The notes under the pieces are model-generated. The model saw only the letters and a list, made by a program, of their open reading frames with translations. It was not told the origin of the DNA and searched no databases. From NCBI GenBank assembly GCA_017448355.1, contig JAFSLQ010000050.1, forward strand, positions 1-64,000: a stretch of DNA of 64,000 bases, given 5' to 3'. Of the stretch, positions 39,646 to 47,848 are shown in pieces (position 1 is the first letter of the stretch; every line of letters begins with the position of its first letter). This DNA is from Clostridia bacterium. GTDB lineage: Bacteria > Bacillota > Clostridia > Christensenellales > Borkfalkiaceae. A program made the translations under genes and the position numbers.

Positions 39646-40857
39646 CTAAAACGTAAACGTATGGAAAATGTCGTCAAAACATTCCCCGCGCTTAATCACT
39701 TCAACGCCTTTATCCGTTATTTCCAAAACGGGAAAATTCGGCAATATAAAAGGCGGTTTCAAAACTACGGAATAAGACCCCGCGTTGCCGAACACGGCAA
39801 AATCGCCTACTGCAAGTTTTCCGTTGAAATGTTTATACAAGTAATCCGATTCTATACAGGTAAACCCGCCGAAATCCAAATTTTCGTATTCTTTTTGCTT
39901 TTCGCCCATTGAAACTATTTCTATCGGCGGATTTTTCTTGTTTAAAGTAGGATTGATATTATATATACTGCCAAGAAGCGTCGCTATATTTTTACCGCGG
40001 ATATTTTTAATATTTACGACTTTTGAAACGAATTTCATACAGTCGCCGACCAAAGCACTACCCGGCTCGATAACAAGTTCCGGCTTAAAAATTTCGTCTT
40101 TATATCTTTCGGCAAAAACCGTCGCAACTTCCTTTGCGTACTCGCGGTAAGTCGGAATATATCCGTCGAACTGCGCTTTTAAACTATCCGCCATTTTCCC
40201 GAACAGCCCGCCGCCTAAATCTATCCTTTTCGGCGTTATTTTCAGCGCGTCGATTAGCGCGAGCATTTTTTCCGCTCTCGGTTTCCACGTTTCCAACTTT
40301 CTCGTCGCAAAATGGCATTGAAGCCCTATGAAATTCAAATTCGGGTACGAATCAAAAAGCGCAAGCGCATTTTTAAAATCATCGGACTCTACGTCGAAAC
40401 CGAATCGCGAAACAACCCCGTCGCCTATATCAAAGTTGCACCTTATGCCAAGATTAATAGTGTTTTTCGGATATTTTTCGGCAATTTGCCTGATAAAATC
40501 ACTTTCATATAACGAATCTATGTTAACGATAACGCCTAAAACTATCAACCGTTCTAATTCTTTCAGGTTTTTGTACGGTCCGTTCCAAATAATGTTTTGT
40601 GGTTTTACGCCGACTTTTAATGCAATTTCGGCTTCCATATCCGAAACTACTTCGGCATATCCGCCGAGTTCGTTTACGAGTTTGCAAAACTTAGGCGTAT
40701 AATTCGTCTTATAAGAATACGCAATATTAAAGTGCGGATATATTTCCGAAAACGCCTTTTTCAGTTCCGCATAGTTTTGCGCGAACTGTTTACTGTCAAG
40801 AAGATAAAACGCGTCACCGAAATTTTTACTTAAATTTTGTAATATTTGTTTATTCAT
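39646..40857 (-). CDS. PLP-dependent decarboxylase (DAP/ornithine decarboxylase fold)
   Basis: 403 residues with the alanine-racemase-like N-terminal barrel: NIAYSYKTNYTPKF carries the PLP Lys50, GLQCHFATRKLETW the His, IDLGGGLFGK the phosphate loop, and ELVIEPGSALVGDC follows. The C-terminal part has FGGFTCIESDYLYK, matching the C-E/I-S-D catalytic segment of the fold. It resembles LysA but lacks several of its usual substrate residues as far as I can see, and it sits in a polysaccharide operon, so diaminopimelate is not the assumed substrate. It overlaps the aldolase gene by eight bases, so the two are coupled. Confidence 0.85.
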   Translation of the reverse strand: MNKQILQNLSKNFGDAFYLLDSKQFAQNYAELKKAFSEIYPHFNIAYSYKTNYTPKFCKLVNELGGYAEVVSDMEAEIALKVGVKPQNIIWNGPYKNLKELERLIVLGVIVNIDSLYESDFIRQIAEKYPKNTINLGIRCNFDIGDGVVSRFGFDVESDDFKNALALFDSYPNLNFIGLQCHFATRKLETWKPRAEKMLALIDALKITPKRIDLGGGLFGKMADSLKAQFDGYIPTYREYAKEVATVFAERYKDEIFKPELVIEPGSALVGDCMKFVSKVVNIKNIRGKNIATLLGSIYNINPTLNKKNPPIEIVSMGEKQKEYENLDFGGFTCIESDYLYKHFNGKLAVGDFAVFGNAGSYSVVLKPPFILPNFPVLEITDKGVEVIKRGECFDDIFHTFTF

Positions 40858-41689
40858 TAACTCTTACTTTCTTTATGCGTTCGACGATATAGTCAACGCA
40901 TTGTTCGGTCGCTTTTTTATTTTCCGCAAAATCATTTTTTGTATACTTTTCTACAGTCCGCTCAAAATCTCTCATCTTTTTTATATTCATTTCGAATAAA
41001 AGTTCCACTTCCGTTATAGCACCTATCTCTTCCGCGTCGCAAAAACTTCTCGATAAAATCACCATAGTAGAACCCAAACGGTAATGCTCGGCGATTATTC
41101 TTTCGGACGGCAACAGCCCGTCGCCTATTTTTGCTATTCCGCCGAATCCGAACGGAATTTTGTTTTTAAGAAGTTTTTGACAAATCTCTTCAACTAAACC
41201 GCTGGTAAGCGGTTCGAACATAAACGTTAACCCATAACTTAAATGCAAGTCGTTAAGTCCGATATACACTTCGTCTATAAACTCGTTTTTAAGAACTTCG
41301 CCAAGGCAGTTTACCGCCTCTTTCGTTTCCAAAAGCAAAGTAGTTTTTACGCGCCCGTGAATTAAATTAAGAAAGTTATCCGTCTCTTCCTTACTTTTCC
41401 ACATAGGAAGCATTATTCGTTGCGCGCCGAAAGCGATTGCCTGTTCGATTTCGTTTACGGAATTATCGTGCCAAGGGTTTACCCTTACCATAAGTTCGGA
41501 TTTTGTCAAAACACCCGCCATTATCTTTATATCGCTTATCGTATGATGCGATTTTACGGAATTAACACTTTTTTGCCTATCTTCTTTCCCGATGTTTTCA
41601 AGGTCAATCCATATTCTATCGACGCCGTTTTTTTCCGCAATCAAAGCGACGGCGGGATTATTCGTTATATACATTAGTTGCAATGGCAT
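40850..41689 (-). CDS. HpcH/HpaI aldolase-family protein
   Basis: 279 residues. The TIM-barrel family signs are GVDRIWIDLENIGKEDRQ, VRVNPWHDNSVNEIEQAIAF (with Arg), GAQRIMLPMW, TLLLETKEAV with the metal-binding Glu, and VYIGLNDLHLS with the second metal Asp. Members cleave or form 4-hydroxy-2-oxo acids from pyruvate and an aldehyde, or act on malyl/citramalyl-CoA. As first gene of the polysaccharide operon, behind a good promoter, and overlapping a PLP decarboxylase gene, it may make a 2-oxo acid precursor for a polymer decoration. The reaction is inferred. Confidence 0.83.
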   Translation of the reverse strand: MPLQLMYITNNPAVALIAEKNGVDRIWIDLENIGKEDRQKSVNSVKSHHTISDIKIMAGVLTKSELMVRVNPWHDNSVNEIEQAIAFGAQRIMLPMWKSKEETDNFLNLIHGRVKTTLLLETKEAVNCLGEVLKNEFIDEVYIGLNDLHLSYGLTFMFEPLTSGLVEEICQKLLKNKIPFGFGGIAKIGDGLLPSERIIAEHYRLGSTMVILSRSFCDAEEIGAITEVELLFEMNIKKMRDFERTVEKYTKNDFAENKKATEQCVDYIVERIKKVRVNE

Positions 41690-41725
41690 AATAAACTCCG
41701 TATTTGAATATAATTCGACTAATAA

Positions 41726-41754
41726 ATTATAACACCAAACAAATTTAATATCAA
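41726..41754 (-). promoter_or_regulatory. Promoter of the polysaccharide operon
   Basis: Minus strand TTGATA (41754-41749), 17 bases, TATAAT (41731-41726), about 36 bases before the aldolase start. No other clear promoter was seen in the following 16 kb, where most genes overlap or lie within 20 bases of each other. Confidence 0.75.
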
Positions 41755-41769
41755 GTAATCTCGGTAAAA

Positions 41770-41807
41770 TAAAAAACGCCGCTTAATATTTATCAAAGCG
41801 ACGTTTT
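41770..41807 (-). terminator. Terminator of the HtrA-like gene
   Basis: Stem AAAACG-C-CGCTT (41773-41784) with AAGCG-A-CGTTTT (41796-41807), one mismatch, followed on the minus strand by TTATTTTA. It separates the protease gene from the polysaccharide promoter. Confidence 0.7.
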
Positions 41808-41830
41808 AATGATTTTTTAATAATTTATAC

Positions 41831-43180
41831 TCACTTGCCCGTATTACAGAACAAGAAACCTTCTGCCACCATATCGACGGTTACCGTCTGCATGGACACC
41901 CTTCCCCAATACGATTCGGTTCTTCTTTCTACCGACAACTTAACGCTGTCGCCTGCCGCGAGCTTATCGAACACCGCGCTAAAATCGCTGATTGTCGCAA
42001 TCTTTTTAGAAACGACGGTCTCATCGCCGCGCTTAACTTCTACCGATAAAACGGTATCTTTTTGTTTTAAGCCGCTTTTTGCGGAAATACTGCCGCTTGA
42101 CACCGACGAAACGTACACGTAAGAACTGCCGTTATCCGTCCCTTCCGAAACGGTAAACCCGAACTTAATCTTTCTGCCTGATACATAGCCGTAATTATTT
42201 TCTGTTGCCGTACCCAAAAGTTGCGCCGCAATTTCAGCAAACCCGTTACCGTTTTCAAGATAGCAAGGAATAGCAAAATTAATATTCGTGTAACTCGTAT
42301 TCCCCGCGTTAGTTATGCCGATAAGTTCGCCGTAAAGATTATAAAGCCCGCCGCCGGAACTACCGGGATTTGTAGAAACGTCTATCTGCATAAGCGTCAT
42401 ATTCCCGACTTCGGACACGGACGTTTCGCGCGCAAGATAACTTACCACCCCGCGTGCGACCGAACCGGGCATAGCCCCCGTAGGATTTCCGATAGAAAAC
42501 ACCGTTTCGCCTTTTTTGACCTTATAACCCGTACTGAAATCAGGCAACTGCGCCTTCCCGATTTTGTCCTTGGAAAGTTTTTTACCGGACTTTGCCGCAA
42601 CGCTCAAATCGAGTTTTAAAAGCGCGATATCCGATTCAAAGTCTCCGCCGACAAGCGTTACTGCGTAGCCTTGCTGCTTGTATTCGGACGGCGTTCCGTT
42701 CCCGATATAACCGCTGAAAACATAGTCGGAATTATCGTAGGCATAATTTTCGTCCGGAAGCGTTATCTCTATCTCTCCGATACCTTCCGTGCCGAAAGTG
42801 TTTTCTTTTGAGACCATATGATGACAAGTAATAATGTACACTATATTGTCGTCTTGTTTCCAGGAAACGCCGTTTATCCCCGTACTGTCAACGGAAATAT
42901 CGACTATAACGCCTGAGCCCGCGCCGCCGTTTACCGTTAAGATTTGCACGGAAGAGCGGTCGACTTTTTCTACCGCTTCTATAAACGCGTCTTCGATATT
43001 GCTTGTTTTTGCAGTCGTGTTAAACTTTACGGACTGTGCGCTGATAATAGAATCCGTATCCGTATAATCGCCGTAGTTGGTTTTAGAAGAATTGTCGATA
43101 AACGAGCAACCGCTTATAAATACCAACGCAAGAATTAAAGATACAACCGAAGTTAAAATCAAGGAAAATCTTTTTTTCAT
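41831..43180 (-). CDS. HtrA-like serine protease, lipoprotein, with PDZ domain
   Basis: 449 residues. The N terminus is a lipoprotein signal (LILALVFISGCS, lipid Cys25). The S1C protease domain has GGAGSGVIVD, a His in IITCHHMVS, Asp in FESDIALLKLD and the Ser in STNPGSSGGGLYN. The last 110 residues form a PDZ-like domain (VYVSSVSSGSISAKSGLKQKDTVL). It should degrade or refold damaged proteins at the outside of the membrane. HtrA proteins in Bacillota usually have one membrane helix; a lipid anchor is less common. It is monocistronic, between hairpins at 43265-43342 and a terminator. Confidence 0.9.
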   Translation of the reverse strand: MKKRFSLILTSVVSLILALVFISGCSFIDNSSKTNYGDYTDTDSIISAQSVKFNTTAKTSNIEDAFIEAVEKVDRSSVQILTVNGGAGSGVIVDISVDSTGINGVSWKQDDNIVYIITCHHMVSKENTFGTEGIGEIEITLPDENYAYDNSDYVFSGYIGNGTPSEYKQQGYAVTLVGGDFESDIALLKLDLSVAAKSGKKLSKDKIGKAQLPDFSTGYKVKKGETVFSIGNPTGAMPGSVARGVVSYLARETSVSEVGNMTLMQIDVSTNPGSSGGGLYNLYGELIGITNAGNTSYTNINFAIPCYLENGNGFAEIAAQLLGTATENNYGYVSGRKIKFGFTVSEGTDNGSSYVYVSSVSSGSISAKSGLKQKDTVLSVEVKRGDETVVSKKIATISDFSAVFDKLAAGDSVKLSVERRTESYWGRVSMQTVTVDMVAEGFLFCNTGK

Positions 43181-43264
43181 AAATATAAATCTCCCATAAA
43201 ATTCAGTACAATATTATTTTATACAATCAACATTGAAAAAACCTTAAAAATGCAAAAAACAACA

Positions 43265-43342
43265 AAAGGGGCGAAAAGCCCCTTTCCCCCGCAAGGCTGC
43301 GGGAGAAAAACTGCCGCAATCTGGCGGTATATAAAGCGGCAG
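43265..43342 (-). other. Three tandem GC-rich hairpins upstream of the HtrA-like gene
   Basis: In a 339-base gap without a gene (43181-43519) three hairpins follow each other: CTGCCGC/GCGGCAG (43311-43342, followed on the minus strand by TTTTTCT), CCCGCA-AGGC-TGCGGG (43288-43303) and AAAGGGGC/GCCCCTTT (43265-43285, followed on the minus strand by TTTTGTTGTTTTTT). The first and third look like intrinsic terminators reading leftward, in addition to the yebC terminator at 43464-43500. The leftover could be a remnant of a small RNA gene or a leader. Confidence 0.5.
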
Positions 43343-43463
43343 CAATTTAACGGTAATTTTATATTTAGAAAACCACCTTACCGCCGTCAAAACAAAGTAT
43401 CGGCAATCTTTACGTTTTTATGTATTTACCCCTTAAATTTATAAAATATACTTAAAGAAACGA

Positions 43464-43500
43464 TTTTGCCCCGACGCTATATTTTGGCGTCGGGGCAAAA
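43464..43500 (-). terminator. Terminator of the yebC gene
   Basis: 14-bp perfect stem (43464-43477 with 43487-43500, nine-base loop) with T-rich ends on both strands, 20 bases after the yebC stop codon. Confidence 0.85.
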
Positions 43501-43519
43501 AACAGATTTATCAGATATT

Positions 43520-44257
43520 TTATTCTTCTTCGTCTTCGGGAAGGTCTACGTTATGATAAACGTCCGAAACGTCGTCAAGGTCTTCCAAGGCGTCGATAAG
43601 TTTTTTAAATTTCACAAGTTCGTCGCCGTCAAGGGTAATTTTCGTTTGCGGAATCATACGGATTTCCGCTTCGAAAAAGTTAAGTCCCTTTCCTTCCAAT
43701 TCCTTTCTTATAGAAGAAAAATCCGCGACGGAAGTATGAATTTCAAATGCGTCGTCTTCGGCGATAAAATCGTCCGCACCTGCGTCAAGCGCCATTTCCA
43801 TAACGGCGTCTTCCGAAAGTTCGGGCGTGCGTTCTACAACGATTATTCCCATAGTCGTAAAAGTGAACGATACGCAACCCGCGTTGCCGAGTGAGCCGCC
43901 GTGCTTACGCATAGCCGTCCTTATAAAGTCGACGGTACGGTTTTTATTGTCGGTTAAGGCCTTAATAATGACCGCGCTACCCGCAGGGCCGTACCCTTCG
44001 TAAGTAAGTTCTTCGTAAGTAGCGTTAGAAAGTTCGCCCGCCGCCTTTGCGATACAACGCTTAATGTTATCGTTCGGCATATTGACAGCCTTTGCCTTTG
44101 CGATTGCGTCAGCAAGTTTGCTGTTTGTGTTGGGGTCGGGGTTGTTCTTTGCCGCGACCGCTATTTCTCTGCCGACTTTTGTGAATATTCTGCCCTTAAT
44201 GGCGTCCGTTTTTGCCTTTTTAACGGCGATATTCGCCGCGTGACTATGTCCTGACAT
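43520..44257 (-). CDS. YebC/PmpR family protein
   Basis: 245 residues, typical. The N-terminal MSGHSHAANIAVKKAKTDA is the family start (usually GHSKWANI; here HAAN), followed by IFTKVGREIAVAAK and PNTNSKLADAIAKAKAVNMP. Middle EGYGPAGSAVIIKALTDNKN and RHGGSLG-type segments also match. Long described as transcriptional regulators, members are now linked to translation of difficult sequences such as polyproline. It lies 12 bases after the RNA methyltransferase gene, in one operon. Confidence 0.93.
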   Translation of the reverse strand: MSGHSHAANIAVKKAKTDAIKGRIFTKVGREIAVAAKNNPDPNTNSKLADAIAKAKAVNMPNDNIKRCIAKAAGELSNATYEELTYEGYGPAGSAVIIKALTDNKNRTVDFIRTAMRKHGGSLGNAGCVSFTFTTMGIIVVERTPELSEDAVMEMALDAGADDFIAEDDAFEIHTSVADFSSIRKELEGKGLNFFEAEIRMIPQTKITLDGDELVKFKKLIDALEDLDDVSDVYHNVDLPEDEEE

Positions 44258-44269
44258 TGTTTTTCTCCT

Positions 44270-45001
44270 TTAATTTTTTAGGGTAAGCGCGCACATTATT
44301 ATTCCTGCGGACACCGCCGCATTTAAACTCTCCATACCGTTTTGCATAGGAATAGATACGGTAAAACTCGCCCGCGCTTTCAAGTCTTTTGAAACGCCGT
44401 GCGCTTCGTTGCCGATAACAAGACAGTATTCGCCGAAAATTTGCGCTTTCGCTATATTTTCGCCGTTCATATCCGCAACGACAAGCGGCACTTTAATAAT
44501 GCTTAAAAGTTTTTCTCGCGTACCGGATAAAACCTTTACGCGGAAAATACCGCCCATACTTGCGCGCACCGCCTTGTTTGAATACGCGTCCGCGCCGTCG
44601 GCAATAAGCACCGTGTTAAACCCGAATGCCGCGGCACTTCTTATAATCGCACCGACGTTCGCGGGGTCAGAAACCCCGTCTAAAAGCACGCACTTTTCTT
44701 TTATCTCGAAAAGTTCCGTTTGCGGTTTTTTAACGACTGCAAGCACGCCTTGCGGAGAAACTTCTTCGCTTACCGAATTAAAAACGTCGTCCGATAAAAG
44801 TTCGGTTTTACAGTTAAGGTCTGCGACAAGTTCAGCGCCCTTTTCCGTCGCCGCAATCAACACGAGTTCCGCGCCGAAAGACGCCGCTTCACGAACGGAT
44901 TTAGCGCCTTCTACAACGTATTCGCCATATTCGTCTCTGTATTTTTTATCGCGCAAAGCACGTATTTTTTTTACGAGTGCGTTTTGCCTTGACGTTATCA
45001 T
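44270..45001 (-). CDS. TrmH/SpoU-family RNA 2'-O-methyltransferase
   Basis: 243 residues from the ATG at 45001, with GGA a few bases upstream; a TTG three codons earlier is less likely. The N-terminal SpoU substrate-binding domain (ITSRQNALVKKIRALRDK, YVVEGAKSVREA) precedes a SPOUT knot domain: VLLDGVSDPANVGAIIRSAA, VRASMGGIFRV, CLVIGNEAHGVS and IPMQNGMESLNAAVSAGI. It methylates a ribose in rRNA or tRNA; exact site unknown. Position just downstream of rplT is common for this family in Bacillota. Confidence 0.9.
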   Translation of the reverse strand: MITSRQNALVKKIRALRDKKYRDEYGEYVVEGAKSVREAASFGAELVLIAATEKGAELVADLNCKTELLSDDVFNSVSEEVSPQGVLAVVKKPQTELFEIKEKCVLLDGVSDPANVGAIIRSAAAFGFNTVLIADGADAYSNKAVRASMGGIFRVKVLSGTREKLLSIIKVPLVVADMNGENIAKAQIFGEYCLVIGNEAHGVSKDLKARASFTVSIPMQNGMESLNAAVSAGIIMCALTLKN

Positions 45002-45012
45002 TTTATCCAAAT

Positions 45013-45035
45013 AAAGCCTACTTGTAGTAGGCTTT
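45013..45035 (-). terminator. Hairpin between rplT and the RNA methyltransferase
   Basis: 9-bp stem AAAGCCTAC/GTAGGCTTT (45013-45021, 45027-45035) in the short gap after rplT, with TATTT after it on the minus strand. Probably a partial terminator that lets some transcripts continue into the methyltransferase gene. Confidence 0.6.
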
Positions 45036-45041
45036 AAAGTT

Positions 45042-45395
45042 TTATTTAAGATTTGCTTTCGCCTGTTCGCAAAGCGCGGTAAATCCCGCCGCGTCAGAAA
45101 CCGCTATTTCCGCTAAAACTTTGCGATTAAGGTTTACGCCCGCGTTCTTTAAGCCGAACATCAACTTGCTGTAAGAAAGTCCGTTCATCCTTGCCGCCGC
45201 ATTGATACGGGCAATCCATAAAGCCCTGAAATCACGCTTTTTGTTCTTTCTGCCGATATAAGCGTAAAGCCCTGCCTTCATAACGGCTTCTCTTGCTACT
45301 CTGTATCTTTTGCTTCTTCCGCCAAAATAACCTTTAGCGAGTTTTAATATTTTTCTGCGCTTTTTAACGCCGTTTACACCTCTTTTAATACGCAT
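45042..45395 (-). CDS. rplT: 50S ribosomal protein L20
   Basis: 117 residues, the standard length, beginning [18 protein letters not shown] with the long basic N-terminal extension that threads into 23S rRNA. It is needed for early 50S assembly. In many bacteria L20 also represses its own operon by binding the infC leader. Last of infC-rpmI-rplT, 12 bases after rpmI. Confidence 0.97.
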   Translation of the reverse strand: MRIKRGVNGVKKRRKILKLAKGYFGGRSKRYRVAREAVMKAGLYAYIGRKNKKRDFRALWIARINAAARMNGLSYSKLMFGLKNAGVNLNRKVLAEIAVSDAAGFTALCEQAKANLK

Positions 45396-45407
45396 GATAA
45401 TTCTCCT

Positions 45408-45605
45408 TTATTTGTTATATATGAGTGTTTTCATCGTTTTTTCCTGAGTAGCGTCAACGTACGCGCCCTCGCACAAACGGTTCTTTCTCTTTCTGTCTTT
45501 CTTGGTTAAAATGTGGTTTTTACCAGAACAAGCCCTTTTAATCTTGCCGGTTGCGGTTAATTTAAATCTTTTTTTCGCCGCGCTTTTGGTCTTCATTTTC
45601 GGCAT
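45408..45605 (-). CDS. rpmI: 50S ribosomal protein L35
   Basis: 65 residues, standard, [20 protein letters not shown] start. Small basic 50S protein. It lies 30 bases after infC and 12 before rplT. Confidence 0.97.
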   Translation of the reverse strand: MPKMKTKSAAKKRFKLTATGKIKRACSGKNHILTKKDRKRKNRLCEGAYVDATQEKTMKTLIYNK

Positions 45606-45635
45606 AATTTTGCCCTCCGTCAGTTTATTTTTTAA

Positions 45636-46148
45636 TTACGCTTTATTTGGCGCAAGCATCATCCAGATGTTTCTGCCTTCCGTAAGCGGTTGTTTCTCTA
45701 TCTGCCCGAAATCTTTTACCATATCGAAAAAGCGTTTCATAACGTCCACGCCGATTTCCTGATGCGCCATTTGTCTGCCGCGCATACGTATGGAAACTTT
45801 GACTTTATTGCCGCTTTGTAAAAATTTCTGCGTCTGTTTTGCTTTTACCTGCAAATCGCCGATATCGATGGTCATCGAAAGCCAAACTTCCTTGATTTCG
45901 GTAGTTTTTTGATTCTTTTTTGCCTCTTTTGCCTTTTTGGAAAGTTCAAACACGTATTTGCCGTAGTTCATAATCTTACAAACGGGCGGGACAGCGTTCG
46001 GCGAAATTTTCACTAAGTCAAGTTCCGCTTCTTCGGCAAGTCTTAACGCTTCTTTTGACGAAACGATGCCGAGTTGTTCCCCCGTTTCGCCTATAAGGCG
46101 AACTTCTCTGTCGCGAATTTCTTCGTTTAACTGATGTTCTTTTTTAAT
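45636..46148 (-). CDS. infC: Translation initiation factor IF-3 with ATT start codon
   Basis: 170 residues when started at ATT (46148-46146). The first ATG-like start in frame (46013) would cut off the conserved N-terminal domain. Upstream, the frame is open and encodes a normal IF-3 start (IKKEHQLNEEIRDREVRLIG, then GEQLGIVSSKEALRLAEEAE), and GAGG lies nine bases before the ATT. Non-standard AUU starts are the known means by which IF-3 limits its own translation. C-terminal domain motifs KEVWLSMTIDIGDLQVKAKQ and VSIRMRGRQMAHQEIG are present. First gene of infC-rpmI-rplT. Confidence 0.92.
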   Translation of the reverse strand: MKKEHQLNEEIRDREVRLIGETGEQLGIVSSKEALRLAEEAELDLVKISPNAVPPVCKIMNYGKYVFELSKKAKEAKKNQKTTEIKEVWLSMTIDIGDLQVKAKQTQKFLQSGNKVKVSIRMRGRQMAHQEIGVDVMKRFFDMVKDFGQIEKQPLTEGRNIWMMLAPNKA

Positions 46149-46312
46149 GGGTTTGTACCTCGCAAATTATTTTCCGCTTGCGGAATAAAGGCATAAAAAA
46201 TCGGGTCTTCTTAAAGACAGAAAACCCGAATATACGCATAAGCGTAATTTTCTTTTATCGAGCCGTACGCGACGATTTCGGTGCGGCGAGAAGGGTTTCT
46301 TCTTCTTTAAGC
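46149..46312 (-). promoter_or_regulatory. infC (L20-type) leader with attenuator
   Basis: About 165 bases between the promoter and infC hold a Rho-independent terminator: an 11-bp stem (46201-46211 with 46219-46229) followed on the minus strand by TTTTTTAT (46193-46200). It ends some 45 bases before the infC start, so it can only work as an attenuator. The layout matches the L20 leader known in Bacillota, in which L20 binding favours termination. Upstream sequence (46235-46310) has further pairing potential. Confidence 0.75.
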
Positions 46313-46318
46313 CTTTTA

Positions 46319-46347
46319 ATGATACACTAATTCCCCGCGTTTGTCAA
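46319..46347 (-). promoter_or_regulatory. Promoter of infC-rpmI-rplT
   Basis: Minus strand TTGACA (46347-46342), 17 bases, TATCAT (46324-46319). Confidence 0.75.
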
Positions 46348-46398
46348 CGGTTTTAAGGTCGATTTAAAAATTTTTACGTTTTAACTGAAAATTGCATT

Positions 46399-46887
46399 TT
46401 ATTGCCACTTTTTGTTTAACTCTTCTTTTACTCTGTCGATAAAATTTTCGGGCTTGTCGGTAGGGGCAAATCTCTCCACGACTTCCCCCTTACGGTTAAT
46501 TAAAAACTTTGTAAAGTTCCATTTTACCGACTTGGGTTTGCCTTTTTCGTTCTGACAGATAAGCCATTTATATAACGGGTCGGCTTTATCGCCCTTAACT
46601 TCTATCTTTTTAAATCTCGTAAACTTGGTGTTGAATTTAAGCGTGCAAAACGTGTTTATCTCTTCGTCGCTGCCGGGGGCTTGACGGAAGAATTGATTGC
46701 ACGGAAAATCTAAAATCTCAAAGCCTTGGTCTTTTAATTCTTCGTACATTTTCTCCAAAGCGTCGTACTGCGGGGTAAAGCCGCACTTGGTTGCAGTATT
46801 CACGATAAGCAAAACCATGCCTTCGTACTTTTTTAAACTAACTTCTTCGCCGTTTTGAGCGAGTACTTTAAAATCATAAACCGTCAT
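46399..46887 (-). CDS. Glutathione peroxidase-family (thiol) peroxidase
   Basis: 162 residues from the ATG at 46887, chosen for AGGAG seven bases upstream; the frame is open further up but overlaps the preceding gene. GPx signatures are NTATKCGFTPQYDALEKMY with peroxidatic Cys35 (a cysteine, not selenocysteine), ILDFPCNQF and VKWNFTKFL (catalytic Trp-Asn). The Cys-type enzymes of bacteria usually use thioredoxin and reduce lipid and organic hydroperoxides. It is the third gene of the OhrR operon, 19 bases after the MBL-rubredoxin gene, which fits defence against organic peroxides. Confidence 0.92.
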   Translation of the reverse strand: MTVYDFKVLAQNGEEVSLKKYEGMVLLIVNTATKCGFTPQYDALEKMYEELKDQGFEILDFPCNQFFRQAPGSDEEINTFCTLKFNTKFTRFKKIEVKGDKADPLYKWLICQNEKGKPKSVKWNFTKFLINRKGEVVERFAPTDKPENFIDRVKEELNKKWQ

Positions 46888-46906
46888 ATTTTTCTCCTTT
46901 TCCCTA

Positions 46907-47848
46907 TTATGCGGAGTTAAACTTTGATTTCGGCTGTTTGCAAAGTGGGCATTTCCAGTCTTCGGGTAAATCGCTAAACGCCACACCGCCGTTTTCAGCA
47001 GGGTCGTAAACGTATCCGCAAATAGAACAAACGTATTTACCGCTCGCTTTTTTATCCGAAAAATTAACTTCCGCAAGGACGGTAGGCACGGGATTATCTA
47101 AATCCATAACGCGCTTTGCTTCCAAATTTTCGTAGCCTTGCGGGGTGTGAGTGCCACAGTAAACCGTCGGGTGATTTTTTATAAACTCTCTAACCCTATC
47201 CATTGTCTCACGTGCGGATTTTTTATCGTCATACACTACGGACAGTTTGTTCAGATACAACGCTTCGTCAACGTAAGTAATATCGCCGTGCAGCATATAG
47301 AAAAGTCCGCCGTCTTCTACTATTACAATGCTGTTACCGTTGGTGTGTCCCTTCGCTTTGATAAAAAAGACGCCGTCCGTTATCTTTTGCGATTCGGGGA
47401 AATTATAGTACGCGCCGTCCGTAAACTTTACGGGGATTATATTGTTAAGCCCTTTAAGTTCTTCCGCGCCCGTTTCTTCTTCGTTTACGTAAATTTTTGC
47501 GTTCGGGAAAGATTTAAGTTCGCCGGAGTGGTCGGAATGCCTGTGCGTAAGCAATATCTTCGTTATTCTGTCGGGTTTATACCCAAGGTTATTCAATGCC
47601 TCCATATAACTGCAAATATCGAACCCTGTGAAACCGAAACTGTTTTCATCGGGAGTTTCTTCGGGTGTTCCCGCTGGTAGTCCCGTATCGACCAAAATAA
47701 CTTCTTTGCCCGTGTCGATTAGATAATTTTGCAAACTGCCGCGATAACGAACGTTTTTATCGAACTTATCAACACCTTCTTCTCCGCCGAACGCGAACGG
47801 CTGGGTATAAAACCCGTCTTTTCTGAATTTTACCGCTTTAATAATCAT
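46907..47848 (-). CDS. Metallo-beta-lactamase-fold hydrolase fused to rubredoxin
   Basis: 313 residues. Residues 1-265 are a metallo-beta-lactamase fold close to lactonase-type members: THRHSDHSG puts metal ligands at His102, His104, Asp106 and His107, with later GHTNGNS and HGDITYVD. Residues 270-313 are a rubredoxin domain: [13 protein letters not shown] and DWKCPLCK give four iron-binding cysteines at 274, 277, 300 and 303. Rubredoxin fused to an MBL domain recalls flavodiiron systems, but the flavodoxin domain is absent and the MBL part looks hydrolase-like. ATG overlaps the ohrR stop by four bases. Its role in the peroxide operon is unknown; electron donation or metal-dependent peroxide handling is possible. 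Confidence 0.88.
   Translation of the reverse strand: MIIKAVKFRKDGFYTQPFAFGGEEGVDKFDKNVRYRGSLQNYLIDTGKEVILVDTGLPAGTPEETPDENSFGFTGFDICSYMEALNNLGYKPDRITKILLTHRHSDHSGELKSFPNAKIYVNEEETGAEELKGLNNIIPVKFTDGAYYNFPESQKITDGVFFIKAKGHTNGNSIVIVEDGGLFYMLHGDITYVDEALYLNKLSVVYDDKKSARETMDRVREFIKNHPTVYCGTHTPQGYENLEAKRVMDLDNPVPTVLAEVNFSDKKASGKYVCSICGYVYDPAENGGVAFSDLPEDWKCPLCKQPKSKFNSA

Noticed and set aside
39639-39677. TTG start for the initiating sugar transferase
   Set aside because: Family members begin at the MYL-type start at 39638; the longer form adds 13 residues without similarity. It is not fully excluded because GGGGA precedes the TTG.
45636-46013. IF-3 as a 125-residue protein from the first standard start codon
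   Set aside because: It would lack the conserved N-terminal domain, which is intact upstream from an ATT start with a ribosome site.
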